Source: Streptomyces sp. RKAG290
GTDB taxonomy: Bacteria > Actinomycetota > Actinomycetes > Streptomycetales > Streptomycetaceae
Direction: 5' to 3'
NCBI RefSeq assembly: GCF_023701695.1
Contig: NZ_JAJOZC010000001.1
Span: 7,625,894 to 7,689,893 of the forward strand
Length of the DNA stretch: 64,000 nucleotides
Below, one piece after another: positions 8,617-17,096 of this stretch. The notes under the pieces are model-generated. The model did no database searches, was not told where the DNA came from, and saw nothing but the letters and a program-made list of their open reading frames with translations. The translations under genes were made by a program, and so were the position numbers. How positions within the stretch are numbered: the stretch's first letter is position 1; each line of letters begins with the position of its first letter.

Positions 8617-9066
8617 GTGGTGGCTTACCGGACTGTCATGGTCGGCACGGACGGCTCTGAGTCGTCCTTGGCAGCGGTCGAGGGGGCGGCCCGGCTCGCC
8701 TCCGTCTGCGGGGCCGAACTCGTGATCGCCTGTGCGTATGTGCCGATGCATGGACCCGAACTCGCTCTGGCACAGGACCAATTAGGAGCCGAGGCCTATC
8801 AGGTGGTGGGCTCGGCGCCCGCCGAGGACACCCTGCGTACCGCCAGGGACCGAGCCCGCGCGCAGGGGGCGGTGGATGTGCGGTCGGTCGCCGTGCAGGA
8901 CGAACCGGTCGCCGCACTCGTGCGGACCGCCCGGGAGTGCTCGGCCGATCTCCTGGTCGTCGGGAATCGGGGGCTGCGCTCGATCGCCGGACGCATCCTC
9001 GGCTCCGTACCTGCGGACATCGCGCGAAAGGCGGGCCTCGACGTGCTCATCGTGCACACCACATGA
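8617..9066 (+). CDS. Universal stress protein (UspA family)
   Basis: The start is GTG at 8617 (GTG 8620 possible), with AAGGAG at 8605-8610. The 149-residue product has YRTVMVGTDGSESSLAAVEGAARLA at the N terminus and LLVVGNRGLRSIAGRILGSVPADIARKAGLDVLIVHT at the C terminus. The G-2x-G-9x-G(S) phosphate loop there indicates the ATP-binding class. A rare TTA leucine codon lies at 8782-8784, so translation may depend on the bldA tRNA and be delayed in growth. The stop overlaps the ATG of the cyclase gene (ATGA), so the two are translationally coupled. Tandem palindromes at 8576-8607 probably control both. Confidence 0.9.
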   Translation: MVAYRTVMVGTDGSESSLAAVEGAARLASVCGAELVIACAYVPMHGPELALAQDQLGAEAYQVVGSAPAEDTLRTARDRARAQGAVDVRSVAVQDEPVAALVRTARECSADLLVVGNRGLRSIAGRILGSVPADIARKAGLDVLIVHTT

Positions 9067-10195
9067 GTGCGAGAGGGCCGGCGGAGGAACCGGTGCCCCC
9101 GGCCGGCATCGACGAACTGAGACGGGCCATCGAGGAGGTGCTGCTCGGTGGCGGCCGCATCTGGACCAGAGGGGACATCGCCGAGCGGTCCGGGGTGAGG
9201 TCCGAGCGCACCGTGCAGATCTGGCGCGCGCTCGGGTTCCCGGTGGTCGACGACGAAGCAAGGGTGTTCACCGACGCCGATGTCGACGCGCTGCGGGCGG
9301 GGGAGCGGCTCATCGAAGCCGGTCTCATCACCGAGGAGAGCGAGACGATGATGGTGCGCGCCCTGGGACACCATCTGTCCCGGCTGGCCGAATGGCAGGC
9401 GCACACCCTCTGGTCCTGGTTGAACCGTCACCCGGGCATCCCTGTGGACGAAGGGGAGCTGACGGACCGGGCCGCGGCGCTGCTGCCGGAGATGGAGCTG
9501 CTGCAGCGGCATGTGTGGCGTCGGCATCTTGCGGCGTACCTCGGACGGGCGCTCGCCGAGGCGGAGGAGAACGTGCCCGTCGGCACTGGGCCAGGGCCAG
9601 GGCCGGGGGACGGCGAGCGGGGAGACCCGGCGGTAGACGGGTCGGCGTTGCCTGCCGAGGGCGCTGACGTCCGTGACCGCGCGGTCGGCTTCACCGACAT
9701 GGTCGGCTACACGCGGATGACCCGCGGACTGGACAGCGGCGAACTCGTGCGGGTACTCGACCGGTTCGAGAGCCTGACCGGAGATGTGGTCGCCGAGGGG
9801 CGCGGGCGGGTGGTGAAGACCATCGGTGACGAGGTGCTCTTCGTGTGCGAGTCGGCTCCCGCCGCCGCCGACATCGCCCTGGAACTGACCGCCCGCGCCG
9901 AAAGGGAACAGGAGCTGCCGCAGGTGCGGACCGGGCTTGCCCATGGCGCGGTCCTCAGCCGCTTCGGTGACGTCTACGGGGCAGCGGTGAACATCGCGGC
10001 CCGTCTCACCGCGGTTGCCCGCCCGACACCGTGCTGGTCAACACGGCCTTCGCCGGCGAGCTGGCGGGCATGACCGCATACGAACTCAAGGTGCTCCGCC
10101 CGGTATCGGTGCGTGGGTACAGCAGGCTGCGCCCGGTGCTGCTGCGGCCGATTCGGCCGGTGAGGTGGTCTCGTAGCGGTGGGCGTAGCGGGTGA
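9063..10195 (+). CDS. Class III adenylate cyclase with regulatory N-terminal domain
   Basis: ATG at 9063 overlaps the USP stop. Residues 1-150 match the helical regulatory domain found before actinobacterial cyclases such as Rv1264 (IDELRRAIEEVLLGGG, VFTDADVDALR, then long helices). Residues from about 215 form the catalytic domain: VGFTDMVGYTRMT (first metal aspartate and substrate loop), VVKTIGDEVLFV (second metal aspartate) and GLAHGAVLSRFGDVYGAAVNIAARLT. One C is missing near 10022; restoring it continues PDTVLVNTAFAGEL to a TGA at 10193-10195, about 377 residues. It should make cAMP, perhaps in response to pH as in Rv1264. The operon with a stress protein suggests a stress-linked signal. 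The regulatory link is inferred. Confidence 0.85.
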
Positions 10196-10259
10196 CGCGG
10201 GGGATCTGACGGATTCCGGTGATTCCGGCGGGAGTTGACCGTGCGCAGCTGCCGCAGCT

Positions 10260-10287
10260 GCCGCACCTGCCGCCGGGCGGGTGCGGC
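10260..10287 (+). terminator. Hairpin after the cyclase gene
   Basis: Arms GCCGCACC (10260-10267) and GGTGCGGC (10280-10287) pair perfectly, with an inner GCC/GGC pair in the loop, 65 bases after the cyclase stop. GCAGCTGCC repeats directly precede it. It is probably the operon terminator. Confidence 0.55.
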
Positions 10288-10379
10288 ACGGTACGGCACT
10301 CGACCTGACCTGCAGCACCAGACCCGCAACCCATCACTTCAACAGAAAGGGAGGGCCGGCCACCGGATACGAAAGGGCT

Positions 10380-10464
10380 CTAGGGTCGTTCGTTTGGGTC
10401 AGGCCGGATCAGGGTGCGGCGCCAGGGCACGCGAGCCCGGCATGTTCCAAACGAGAGGCCCTAG
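10380..10464 (-). terminator. Large imperfect inverted repeat at the esterase 3' end
   Basis: The 18-base arms at 10380-10397 and 10447-10464 match at 15 positions (CTAGGG...CGTTTGG against CCAAACG...CCCTAG). The right arm contains the esterase stop codon. The 49-base loop has its own GC-rich pairing. It probably ends esterase transcription and insulates it from the converging cyclase operon. Confidence 0.5.
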
Positions 10465-11681
10465 CTCCGTCGGACGTCCTTGACGAACACAAGGGCGTCG
10501 GCGGCGGCCAGGTGGGCCGGGTCGAACGGCGAGTAGCCGAACCAGGGGGAGGTACGGGGCGCGGGCCGGGTGTCGCCGAGAGCGGTGGCCAGTCGCCCGG
10601 CGTCGATGACGCCGCACTCCTGCGTGAGCGCGTACAGAAGTCCTTCGAGGGTGTCCGGCGGCGGCGTGCCCACACCGTGGTGTCCGATCGTGCCAAGGGC
10701 TGTGGCCACGAAGGCGTACTCCTTCCCGAGCTGCGCGCTCACCAGGGCACCGGCACTCCACCACTCCAGCGGCGGCATCCCGTCCATCCGCATCGTGCTC
10801 TTCTCCCGCTGGAGATGGGAGTTGTGGGCGTGGACGAGCGCCGGGCCCCGAACGGCGAGTGCCAGGAGGTTGTGCGCCATCATCTGGTCCCGCACGCCCA
10901 CCAGCCGGGCCATGCGAGCCGGTGAGGCATCGGCCATCCAGTGGTGGTAGCGCAGCAGTCCGGTCGCGGTGCGCCCGTACAGGCAGGCCCGGTCCCATTC
11001 GCCCCGCGAGGTCGTCGTGATCAGGTACGGCGTCTGCGCGTCGAGCAGTGCAACGAGATCGTCGGCGAGCAGCCGCAGCCTTCCGGCCTCGGCCGACTGC
11101 CCGACGGACTGGGCCGGGTCCATCATCGCGGCAGGGTCGGTCCACTGTTCGTCGGCGCCGAGCAGCCGGTCGAGGGTTTCTCCCGTGCACGGGAGCAGGT
11201 CCGTGTCCACCCGGAGCGAGAGGTAGGCGTGGAGTGCGGTGAGGGCCTGCCGGGGGCTCGCGGCGGCATGGATCTCCAGCGGCCCGTCGAAGCCGGTGAA
11301 GCGGAGTCGCTCGGACGCGGGCCTGCCGTCGTTCTCGGCGCGGACGTTGTAGGCGCGCATCCGGCACACGAGCTCGCGGTTGGCGCCGGAGGCGCCCCAG
11401 CCGTGGCTGAACCCGCGTTCCATGACGTCGTCGAGAGCGCCCACGCCCGAGGTGACGTAGTCGTCCACGAGCAGGCCCATCATGCAGTCGCTCTCGATCG
11501 CGATCGTGCGGTAACCCTCCTGCTCGACGAGCTGCTGGAAGAGCTCGTTGCGCAGATCGAGCAGAGTGTCCTCGCCGTGGGTGGGCTCGCCCAAGGCGAG
11601 CAGCCGAGGCCGGGCCGGCAGCAGGCTCATCACAGCTGCAGCCTCCACCGGTTGGGCGGTGTCCTTGATGTCAATGACCAT
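10461..11681 (-). CDS. Erythromycin esterase-family protein
   Basis: I choose ATG at 11681 (MVIDIKDTAQ), giving 406 residues; the open frame extends further but crosses the divergent operator. The sequence has LLALGEPTHGEDTLLDLRNELFQQLVEQEGYRTIAIESD, the EreA/EreB core where the glutamate and histidine (EPTHGE) form the catalytic centre. LVHAHNSHLQREKSTM, with the second conserved histidine pair, follows near residue 290. Characterised members hydrolyse the macrolactone of 14-membered macrolides, but many actinobacterial homologues have no known substrate. A TioE-like MerR regulator is divergently encoded 58 bases away, with a perfect palindrome at this gene's start, so induction by a drug-like ligand is plausible. 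Confidence 0.85.
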   Translation of the reverse strand: MVIDIKDTAQPVEAAAVMSLLPARPRLLALGEPTHGEDTLLDLRNELFQQLVEQEGYRTIAIESDCMMGLLVDDYVTSGVGALDDVMERGFSHGWGASGANRELVCRMRAYNVRAENDGRPASERLRFTGFDGPLEIHAAASPRQALTALHAYLSLRVDTDLLPCTGETLDRLLGADEQWTDPAAMMDPAQSVGQSAEAGRLRLLADDLVALLDAQTPYLITTTSRGEWDRACLYGRTATGLLRYHHWMADASPARMARLVGVRDQMMAHNLLALAVRGPALVHAHNSHLQREKSTMRMDGMPPLEWWSAGALVSAQLGKEYAFVATALGTIGHHGVGTPPPDTLEGLLYALTQECGVIDAGRLATALGDTRPAPRTSPWFGYSPFDPAHLAAADALVFVKDVRRS

Positions 11682-11684
11682 GCG

Positions 11685-11702
11685 TTCAACGCTATCGTTG
11701 AA
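11685..11702. promoter_or_regulatory. Operator palindrome between esterase and MerR genes
   Basis: TTCAACG-CTAT-CGTTGAA is a perfect dyad three bases upstream of the esterase ATG, inside the 58-base divergent region. A second small dyad, TGAAA-C-TTTCA, follows at 11711-11721. They are probable binding sites for the adjacent MerR protein. Confidence 0.6.
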
Positions 11703-11739
11703 GCGCCGGTTGAAACTTTCACGCGATATCGTCAGGCCA

Positions 11740-12489
11740 ATGCGGCAAAACCTTAAAAGCGGTATGCGACTCAGGCCAGTTGATCTGGCTCGTCGGCACG
11801 GTCTGTCCACGCAGGCGGTCAGGAATTACGAGGAGGCAGGCATCCTCCCGGCCGCCGGTCGCACACCCCACGGCTACCGCACCTATACCGAGCTGCACGC
11901 GGCAGCCCTGCGCGCGTTCCTCGCCCTGGTGCCCGGTCACGGCCACCGGACAGCGACGTCGATCATGCGAGCCGTGAACGACGAAGAGGCCGAGGAAGCG
12001 TTCCGGCTCGTCGACGAGAGCCACGCCCAGCTCCTCGACGACCGGCGTACCCTCCAGGCCGTGGAGAGCGCCCTCCGTGCCCTGGAGACCGGCGCGGTGA
12101 CCGACCCGCTTGCGGGGGCCGAGCCGGCTGCGGTTTCCGGGCCCGGGGAGATGTTCATCGGAACGCTGGCGGGGAAGCTCGGAATCCGGCCCGCGACGCT
12201 GCGCACATGGGAGCGCGCCGGGCTGGTGCGCCCACGCCGCGACCCGCGGACCGGGTACCGCGTGTACGACCAGGCCGACGTACGCGACACCCGGCTGACT
12301 CACCAGCTCAGGCGGGGCGGCTACCTGCTCGGACAGATCGCCCCGCTGATCGCTCAAGTGCGGGCGGCCGGCGGGCTGGAGCCACTGGAGGCCGCACTGT
12401 GCGACTGGCGCGGCCGACTGTCCACGCGCGGGCGGGCGATGCTGAACGGGGCCGCCGAGCTGGAGGCCTATCTGCGCGAGCGCGGATGA
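11740..12489 (+). CDS. TioE-like MerR-family transcriptional regulator
   Basis: ATG at 11740 gives 249 residues; ATG at 11764 (MRLRPVDLARRHGLS) is equally possible. The protein is unusual in carrying two MerR-type motifs. The first is DLARRHGLSTQAVRNYEEAGILPAAGRTPHGYRTY near the N terminus. The second is IGTLAGKLGIRPATLRTWERAGLVRPRRDPRTGYRVYDQADVRD about residues 145-190. A helical linker joins them. This tandem arrangement is what is annotated as TioE family in Streptomyces, named for a regulator in the thiocoraline cluster. Divergence from an erythromycin-esterase-like gene, with palindromes between, suggests local control of that gene. The ligand is unknown. Confidence 0.82.
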   Translation: MRQNLKSGMRLRPVDLARRHGLSTQAVRNYEEAGILPAAGRTPHGYRTYTELHAAALRAFLALVPGHGHRTATSIMRAVNDEEAEEAFRLVDESHAQLLDDRRTLQAVESALRALETGAVTDPLAGAEPAAVSGPGEMFIGTLAGKLGIRPATLRTWERAGLVRPRRDPRTGYRVYDQADVRDTRLTHQLRRGGYLLGQIAPLIAQVRAAGGLEPLEAALCDWRGRLSTRGRAMLNGAAELEAYLRERG

Positions 12490-12631
12490 GGCGCGGTCGT
12501 TGGCCGGGCCGACACGTCACGAGGACTCCGGCTTACGTACGGTGTCGGCAGCGAACAGCGCTTGCACCGTCGAAGTCCGCACTGACCAACGAGCAGCAAG
12601 CGCGACGCCTGGGTCGAGATCGGAGCGAATG

Positions 12632-13537
12632 ATGAAAGCAGCCCGTTTCAGCCGGTTCGGCGGTCCGGAGGTCCTTGAGATCGTGGATCTCCCGGACCCG
12701 CACCCCGGGCCCGGCGAGATCAGGATTGCGGTGCGTGCGGCCGGCCTCAACCCCAGTGACTGGAAGAAGCGCGCGGGTCTGATGGACGAGGAGCTCCCGC
12801 AGACCATGGGCCACGAGGCGGCGGGCGTCGTCGACGAACTCGGCGAGGGTGTCGCAGACGTGGCCGTCGGCGACCGCGTGTTCGGCTTCTCCGTCGAGGG
12901 GGCGGCTCAGGCCGAGCTGGCGGTCCTCTCCTACTATGCGCCGATCCCGCCGTCGCTGGACTTCCCCGGCGCTGCCGCGCTGCCGGCCGCCATCGAGACG
13001 GCGACGCGCGCACTGGACCAGCTCGGCGTCGGGAGCGGCCGCACGCTGCTCGTCAACGGAGCCTCCGGCAGCGTCGGCAGCGCCGCGGTCCAGCTCGCCG
13101 TGGTGCGCCGCGCGCGCGTGATCGGCACCGCAGGCCCGGCAAACCACGAGTACCTTCGCTCGCTGGGGGCCGTGCCCGTCGCGTACGGCGAAGGTCTCGT
13201 CGAGCGCGTCCGCGCACTTGCACCCGACGGCGTCGACCTGGCGCTCGACGTCGCCGGGAGCGGGGTGCTGCCCGAACTCATCGACCTCGCGAACGGCGCG
13301 GAGCACGTCGTGACGCTCGCCGACTTCGCCGGCGCTAAGGAGCACGGCGTGGTGTTCAGCCGCGGGGACGCCGGCCGCGCGGTCCACGTGCTCGGCGAGA
13401 TCGGCGCGCTGATCGAGGCCGGCCGCTTCTCGCTCCCGGTCGCGCGGACCTTTCCGCTCGCCGACGTCGCGGAGGCGCATCGCATCGCCGAGGAGGGCGG
13501 CGTACGCGGGAAGCTCGTGCTGCTGGTCGGCGAATGA
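12632..13537 (+). CDS. NADP-dependent quinone-oxidoreductase-like protein (MDR family)
   Basis: The start is ATG at 12632 (ATG 12629 directly before is also in frame; GGAG at 12622-12625 fits 12632 better). The roughly 301-residue protein follows the zinc-free medium-chain reductase plan. There is a GroES-like N-terminal half with AARFSRFGGPEVLEIVDLP, AAGLNPSDWKKRAG and MGHEAAGVVDELGEGV. A Rossmann half follows with LLVNGASGSVGSAAVQLAV (nucleotide loop) and VDLALDVAGSGVLPELI. The structural zinc cysteines of alcohol dehydrogenases are absent, which supports the quinone-reductase branch. The physiological substrate is unknown. It stands alone. Confidence 0.88.
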   Translation: MKAARFSRFGGPEVLEIVDLPDPHPGPGEIRIAVRAAGLNPSDWKKRAGLMDEELPQTMGHEAAGVVDELGEGVADVAVGDRVFGFSVEGAAQAELAVLSYYAPIPPSLDFPGAAALPAAIETATRALDQLGVGSGRTLLVNGASGSVGSAAVQLAVVRRARVIGTAGPANHEYLRSLGAVPVAYGEGLVERVRALAPDGVDLALDVAGSGVLPELIDLANGAEHVVTLADFAGAKEHGVVFSRGDAGRAVHVLGEIGALIEAGRFSLPVARTFPLADVAEAHRIAEEGGVRGKLVLLVGE

Positions 13538-13893
13538 GCCCGCGGAGACCGAGTGCGATCCTGTTGGCCGGTCATCAGGCGATCTCACCTGGCATGAGAA
13601 CGCGGGATTGCGGGCAGGGCCCCGCGCCCTGCCCTGCCCAGGCGGTGGCGCTCTGAGGGCGGCAGCCGAGACGAGGAGCAACCGGGCACTGAGTACGGGG
13701 AACTGGGGGCGGACGTTTCTCCGTGACCAGGCCTCCGGCCCTGGAGGCTCTACTCCTCCCGACCTGCCACGGGTGGCGCGTGTGCGGATTTCCGCGCACA
13801 CCACCGATGAGTTCCGCTTCGCCACGTCGTCTACATGTGAGGAACGTCCCGGGTCCGTGAGAGGGCCGAGAAGATGAGAGGGAGTGTGCCACC
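13538..13893. other. Intergenic region
   Basis: This 356-base gap between the oxidoreductase and the SRPBCC gene holds one strong hairpin (listed separately). I see no gene, tRNA or repeat in the remainder. Confidence 0.45.
13612..13634 (+). terminator. Candidate terminator hairpin
   Basis: GGGCAGGGC (13612-13620) and GCCCTGCCC (13626-13634) pair perfectly over nine bases with a five-base loop, 75 bases after the oxidoreductase stop. Confidence 0.5.
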
Positions 13894-14379
13894 GTGGTCC
13901 AGGACAGCGTGAGCGCCACCATGACTGTCGCCGTGCCTGCCGCGAGAGTGTTCGCTGTACTGGCTGACCCGACGATCCATGCAGTGATCGATGGCACCGG
14001 CTGGGTTCAGGAAGCTGTCGACCGGGCACCGCTGACCGCGGTGGGGCAGATCTTCCGGATGGACATGTATCACCCCAACCATCCGGACGGTGACTACCAG
14101 GTGGCCAACCAGGTCCAGGTGCTCGACCCGCCGCATGCCATCAGCTGGCTGACAGGGCAGGAGAAGGATGACGGTCACCTGGAGTTCGGCGGCTGGTTCT
14201 GGCGTTACGACCTCGCGCCGCTGAGCCCCTCCGAAACCGCGGTCACACTCACCTACGACTGGTCGGCGGTGCCGCGGTCGATCCGGGACTATCTCGACTT
14301 CCCGCCGTTCGGCCCTGATCACCTCACCAACTCGCTTCACCACTTGGCCGGGCTTGCTGCCGGGAAGTCGCGGGCCTGA
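13894..14379 (+). CDS. SRPBCC-family (polyketide cyclase/dehydrase-like) protein
   Basis: GTG at 13894 with GGAG ten bases upstream gives 161 residues. SVSATMTVAVPAARVFAVLADPTIHAVIDG is the usual first strand and helix of the START/Bet v 1-like fold. VANQVQVLDPPHAISWLTGQ and LSPSETAVTLTYDWSAVP are the curved sheet strands. The C-terminal helix is FGPDHLTNSLHHLAGLAA. The fold makes a hydrophobic cavity; members range from polyketide cyclases to stress-related lipid binders. Nothing nearby points to a polyketide pathway, so no substrate is proposed. Confidence 0.85.
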   Translation: MVQDSVSATMTVAVPAARVFAVLADPTIHAVIDGTGWVQEAVDRAPLTAVGQIFRMDMYHPNHPDGDYQVANQVQVLDPPHAISWLTGQEKDDGHLEFGGWFWRYDLAPLSPSETAVTLTYDWSAVPRSIRDYLDFPPFGPDHLTNSLHHLAGLAAGKSRA

Positions 14380-14435
14380 CACACGGCGGTCAGGCCGTAT
14401 TTTGGTGCTGCCCAGGAGAGCATCGAGAATGCCCC

Positions 14436-14831
14436 ATGAAGGATGACCTGGTCACGTTCCTCAAGGCGCGCCTGGACGAGGAAGCCGAGCTGGCGCGGCG
14501 CTGTGACGGTGACGGATGCGGCGGGTGGTCCGCGCGCGGGCAGACGGTCGACTTCTGTCAGTCAGATCTCTCAGGATTCCACCCCACGGTCGCCCTGCAT
14601 GTCGCTCTGCACGACCCGGCTCGCGTACTGCGTGAGGTCGCGGCGAAGCGACGCGTTTTGGCCCGTCACGCCCTCAGCCCGGCAGCGGGCGACCCTGAAC
14701 TGCCGTGGGACGATCGCGATGACTGCCAGTTCGATGGCGACCCCTGGCCATGCGACGATCTGCTCGACCTCGCCTCGCCCTACGTCGATCACCCTGACTT
14801 CCCCAGCGAGGCTGGAACGGCACGAGCCTGA
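14436..14831 (+). CDS. DUF6221 family protein
   Basis: A 131-residue acidic protein from ATG at 14436. It begins DDLVTFLKARLDEEAELARRC and contains the family core HVALHDPARVLREVAAKRRVL around residues 55-75, then DLLDLASPYVDHPDF near the end. This combination is the DUF6221 pattern frequent in Streptomyces, often near phage-like or accessory genes. No biochemical role is known. No signal peptide or membrane segment is present. It converges with the DUF4383 gene. Confidence 0.8.
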   Translation: MKDDLVTFLKARLDEEAELARRCDGDGCGGWSARGQTVDFCQSDLSGFHPTVALHVALHDPARVLREVAAKRRVLARHALSPAAGDPELPWDDRDDCQFDGDPWPCDDLLDLASPYVDHPDFPSEAGTARA

Positions 14832-14984
14832 AGCGGCACGCCCTTGGGGCGGCACGACTGCGGCCGCCTGCGCCCGCTCCCTGACTTGGTGCCATTGCTG
14901 CTACTGCCGCGACCTCTCGTCCTCCGCCGTTCGGGGGTGCATCTCCCAGAAACAGCCACAGCCCTCGGGGCAGCCTCCAGCGGA

Positions 14985-15545
14985 TCATCCCCGAGGCAGG
15001 GTGGGCGTCTCCGGGGCCGCGGGTGCTGGGCTGAGTCGCTGCTGTGACGCCGCCGTGCTCGTGCGGCGGGATTCGTCGGCTGATCGGCTCGGGTGGCGGC
15101 GCTGCCAGTAGGGGTTGTCGTGCGAGAGCTTGCTGGAGACGCGGCCGTACATGCCGAAGGTCAGAATGACGAGGCCCATGACGAAGCTGAAGATGACATT
15201 GGTCATCCCGAAGTCCAGGATGTTCGCCGACCGGTCAAGAACGAAGATGTGGGCGAAGCCGCTGAGCAGGAAGAGAGCGCCAACGGTCATGTTCAGCGAG
15301 GATGCGAAGTTCCCACCGACGAGCGCCCCACCGATCAAGGCAAGGCCTACGACGAGAGAAATGACGCTGAGGGTGGTATTCGTGGCCATTCCGGCGATGC
15401 GATCGCCGTTGGTACTGAAGGGCGTCAGCGCGTCCGCGAAACCGAGGCTGGCGAACAGGATCAGCACCAAGCCGCAGAAGGCGGCGCCGCAACGGTAGAC
15501 GAGGGCCAAGCGGTGATCGACGGGAAGTTCTTCGCTCAGTTTCAC
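14985..15545 (-). CDS. DUF4383 membrane protein
   Basis: A 186-residue protein with four predicted membrane helices: LVYRCGAAFCGLVLILFASL, then TLSVISLVVGLALIGGALVG, MTVGALFLLSGFAHIFVL and IFSFVMGLVILTFGMYGRV. The opening HRLALVYRCGAAFCGLVLI and the loop with AGMATNTTLS match the DUF4383 family of small actinobacterial membrane proteins. A positively charged tail rich in Arg, Ser and Pro follows the last helix and is probably cytoplasmic. Function is unknown. The gene is the first of a run of small leftward membrane genes (15671, 16359). Confidence 0.82.
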   Translation of the reverse strand: MKLSEELPVDHRLALVYRCGAAFCGLVLILFASLGFADALTPFSTNGDRIAGMATNTTLSVISLVVGLALIGGALVGGNFASSLNMTVGALFLLSGFAHIFVLDRSANILDFGMTNVIFSFVMGLVILTFGMYGRVSSKLSHDNPYWQRRHPSRSADESRRTSTAASQQRLSPAPAAPETPTLPRG

Positions 15546-15670
15546 AAGCCGTCTCCTTCGAGCCTAGATGTGCCCTCGCCGCGATCGATCGAAGGAAGCA
15601 GAGGGCGGACGATTCCCAGGATCACGGACCCATTTCCTACTCCTGCTGCTGCGACGGACGGCTGCAGGCG

Positions 15671-15916
15671 TCACTCGTGCTGGCGGGCTGAGGAGAAGGA
15701 GAGGTCCCTCCTCTCGTAGTTGGCGAGAGCCAGTCCCAGGCCGAAGAACGTGGGCGCCCACTCTCCGACGAAGATGCCCCAGCGATCGGCCCGCTCCATG
15801 TTCTCCTGCTTGTTGGAGGCCACCCACGAGATCATGGACAGCCCGATAGAGCCGAATGCGGCCAGATATGCGTGCTCGCTCTTGACTCCAGCCTCGTGCA
15901 ACTTTTCGACGATCAT
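15671..15916 (-). CDS. Small hypothetical membrane-associated protein
   Basis: ATG at 15916 with AGGGAG upstream gives 81 residues beginning MIVEKLHEAGVKSEHAYLAA. AAFGSIGLSMISWVAS and WAPTFFGLGLALANYE are hydrophobic stretches that could each span or dip into the membrane, joined by NKQENMERADRWGIFVGE. I recall this composition from small uncharacterised Streptomyces proteins but know no function. The open frame continues upstream of the chosen start without recognisable similarity. Confidence 0.65.
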   Translation of the reverse strand: MIVEKLHEAGVKSEHAYLAAFGSIGLSMISWVASNKQENMERADRWGIFVGEWAPTFFGLGLALANYERRDLSFSSARQHE

Positions 15917-16358
15917 GTCGTGATCTCCCTGCCTGTTGTTTGAAGAAGACACTCCCCTCGCATTGCGGAATGAATCTTCTCCGTGAGATGTCTGCTCTGG
16001 GGGAGTCTGTTCTACGAGGATCTCACGCTCTATTCGGGCCTCAAGTCGCATCGTTTCTGCATCGATGCAGCCATTCAGTCGCACGGTCACAAGGGTGGCA
16101 GAGCCCGGAGCGGAATGGGGCGACCCAGCGATCATGCGGGCGCGGTCGGCCTTTACGCATGTATGCACGGCGCCATGTCACTTATCGGAACACTGACCTG
16201 CTTGTGTGGTGGTTCGGCTTGTTCACGAGTAGCGGCAGCAGGATGGTGCGTCACCGAACAGCACACGGACAGCGGCGTGTTCGATGGTCATGAGGAATGC
16301 AGCTGCCATGGGCTGGCCGGGGCCCGCAGTCGAAATCACCGGTCGCAGCTGGGCTCGG
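15917..16358. other. Intergenic region, lower GC
   Basis: This 442-base gap between two small leftward membrane genes contains a 14-bp palindrome, CTGCATCGATGCAG, at 16057-16070. Both strands have open stretches without any recognisable domain. It may be a remnant of something transferred, but I cannot name it. Confidence 0.35.
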
Positions 16359-16721
16359 TCACAGCGAGGTGATGGCCAGCCAGATGACCACTGACGCGGT
16401 GGCGATGAGCCCGACGTTGAGCGTGATCTGACGGTCTTCACCCGTCAGGTGGATGGCGATCGCACCGATCTGCAGGAGCACGAAACCGATGGCCGCGGCC
16501 AGGGCCAACCCGGGGGCGATGCCGGTCAGGGGTGGCAGGATCAGCCCGGCCGCGCCGAGTATCTCGACCGTCCCCAGCGCCCTCACGGCGGGCAGAGGTA
16601 TGCGATCGACCCAGGCCATCATCGGGCGGAGTTGATCTCGGCTACGGAAGACCTTCAATGCACCTGCGTAAAGGTACAAGAGGGCGAGCAGTCCGGCGAC
16701 GATCCAATACGCGATGTTCAT
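16359..16721 (-). CDS. DoxX-family membrane protein
   Basis: A 120-residue protein with four hydrophobic segments. It begins NIAYWIVAGLLALLYLYAGALKVF, the family N terminus, followed by a basic stretch RSRDQLRPMMAWVDRIPLPAVRALG. Helices IAPGLALAAAIGFVLLQIGAIAIHL and LNVGLIATASVVIWLAITSL follow. This is the small DoxX-like group, whose members are often linked to redox stress. No function can be assigned here. It lies about 375 bases from the LysR gene facing the other way, so the LysR protein could control it, but this is speculation. Confidence 0.85.
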   Translation of the reverse strand: MNIAYWIVAGLLALLYLYAGALKVFRSRDQLRPMMAWVDRIPLPAVRALGTVEILGAAGLILPPLTGIAPGLALAAAIGFVLLQIGAIAIHLTGEDRQITLNVGLIATASVVIWLAITSL

Positions 16722-17096
16722 GATTTCCGTTCACGGTCACCGGTTGCGGGTGACCCGTCGATTCCCAGGGCTGCTTCTGGAGAAGGCCGAACCATGGTCT
16801 GAGTGATGTGGAAGTGGAAAGGTGGAAGCGCCCCGTCCGTGCTGGTCAGGGGAGGACGGCCGGGCGGTGTCACCCCGCCGGCTTCAGGTGAGGTCGGTGG
16901 CCCGCTCGGTTGCGTAGCGGATCATCGCGTCGGCGCCGGCCTGTGGCGTGAGCGGCCGGCCGCCGGCGATCACGAGGGGTCGGCCTGTGGAGCGCCGCTT
17001 TTCGCTTCTTCGGTCATGCTCCGATTGCACCGTCAGGGCCCGTGACTGTCCAAGACCCATTCCGCAGCGCCGATGCCGTTTGGGTATCGTTGCAGC
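16722..17096. other. Divergent intergenic region, DoxX / LysR
   Basis: This 375-base region separates leftward DoxX from rightward LysR. It contains one possible small leftward gene (16884-17017, listed separately) and presumably the LysR promoter. Nothing else is recognisable. Confidence 0.35.
16884..17017 (-). CDS. Possible small hypothetical protein (frame-broken)
   Basis: ATG at 17017 begins MTEEAKSGAPQADP and then meets a stop. Restoring one C in the CCCC run near 16972 continues LVIAGGRPLTPQAG and IRYATERATDLT to a stop at 16884, about 44 residues. The pattern of error matches that seen elsewhere in the window. The product has no recognisable domain and the gene may not be real. It diverges from the LysR gene. 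Confidence 0.3.

Noticed and set aside
10399..11367. A second leftward open frame inside the esterase gene
   Set aside because: It is an out-of-frame shadow with Arg/Pro-rich composition and no recognisable domain.
11682..11810. Longer esterase start at 11810
   Set aside because: It would cover the divergent regulator's start and the operator, and the added residues do not resemble the family.
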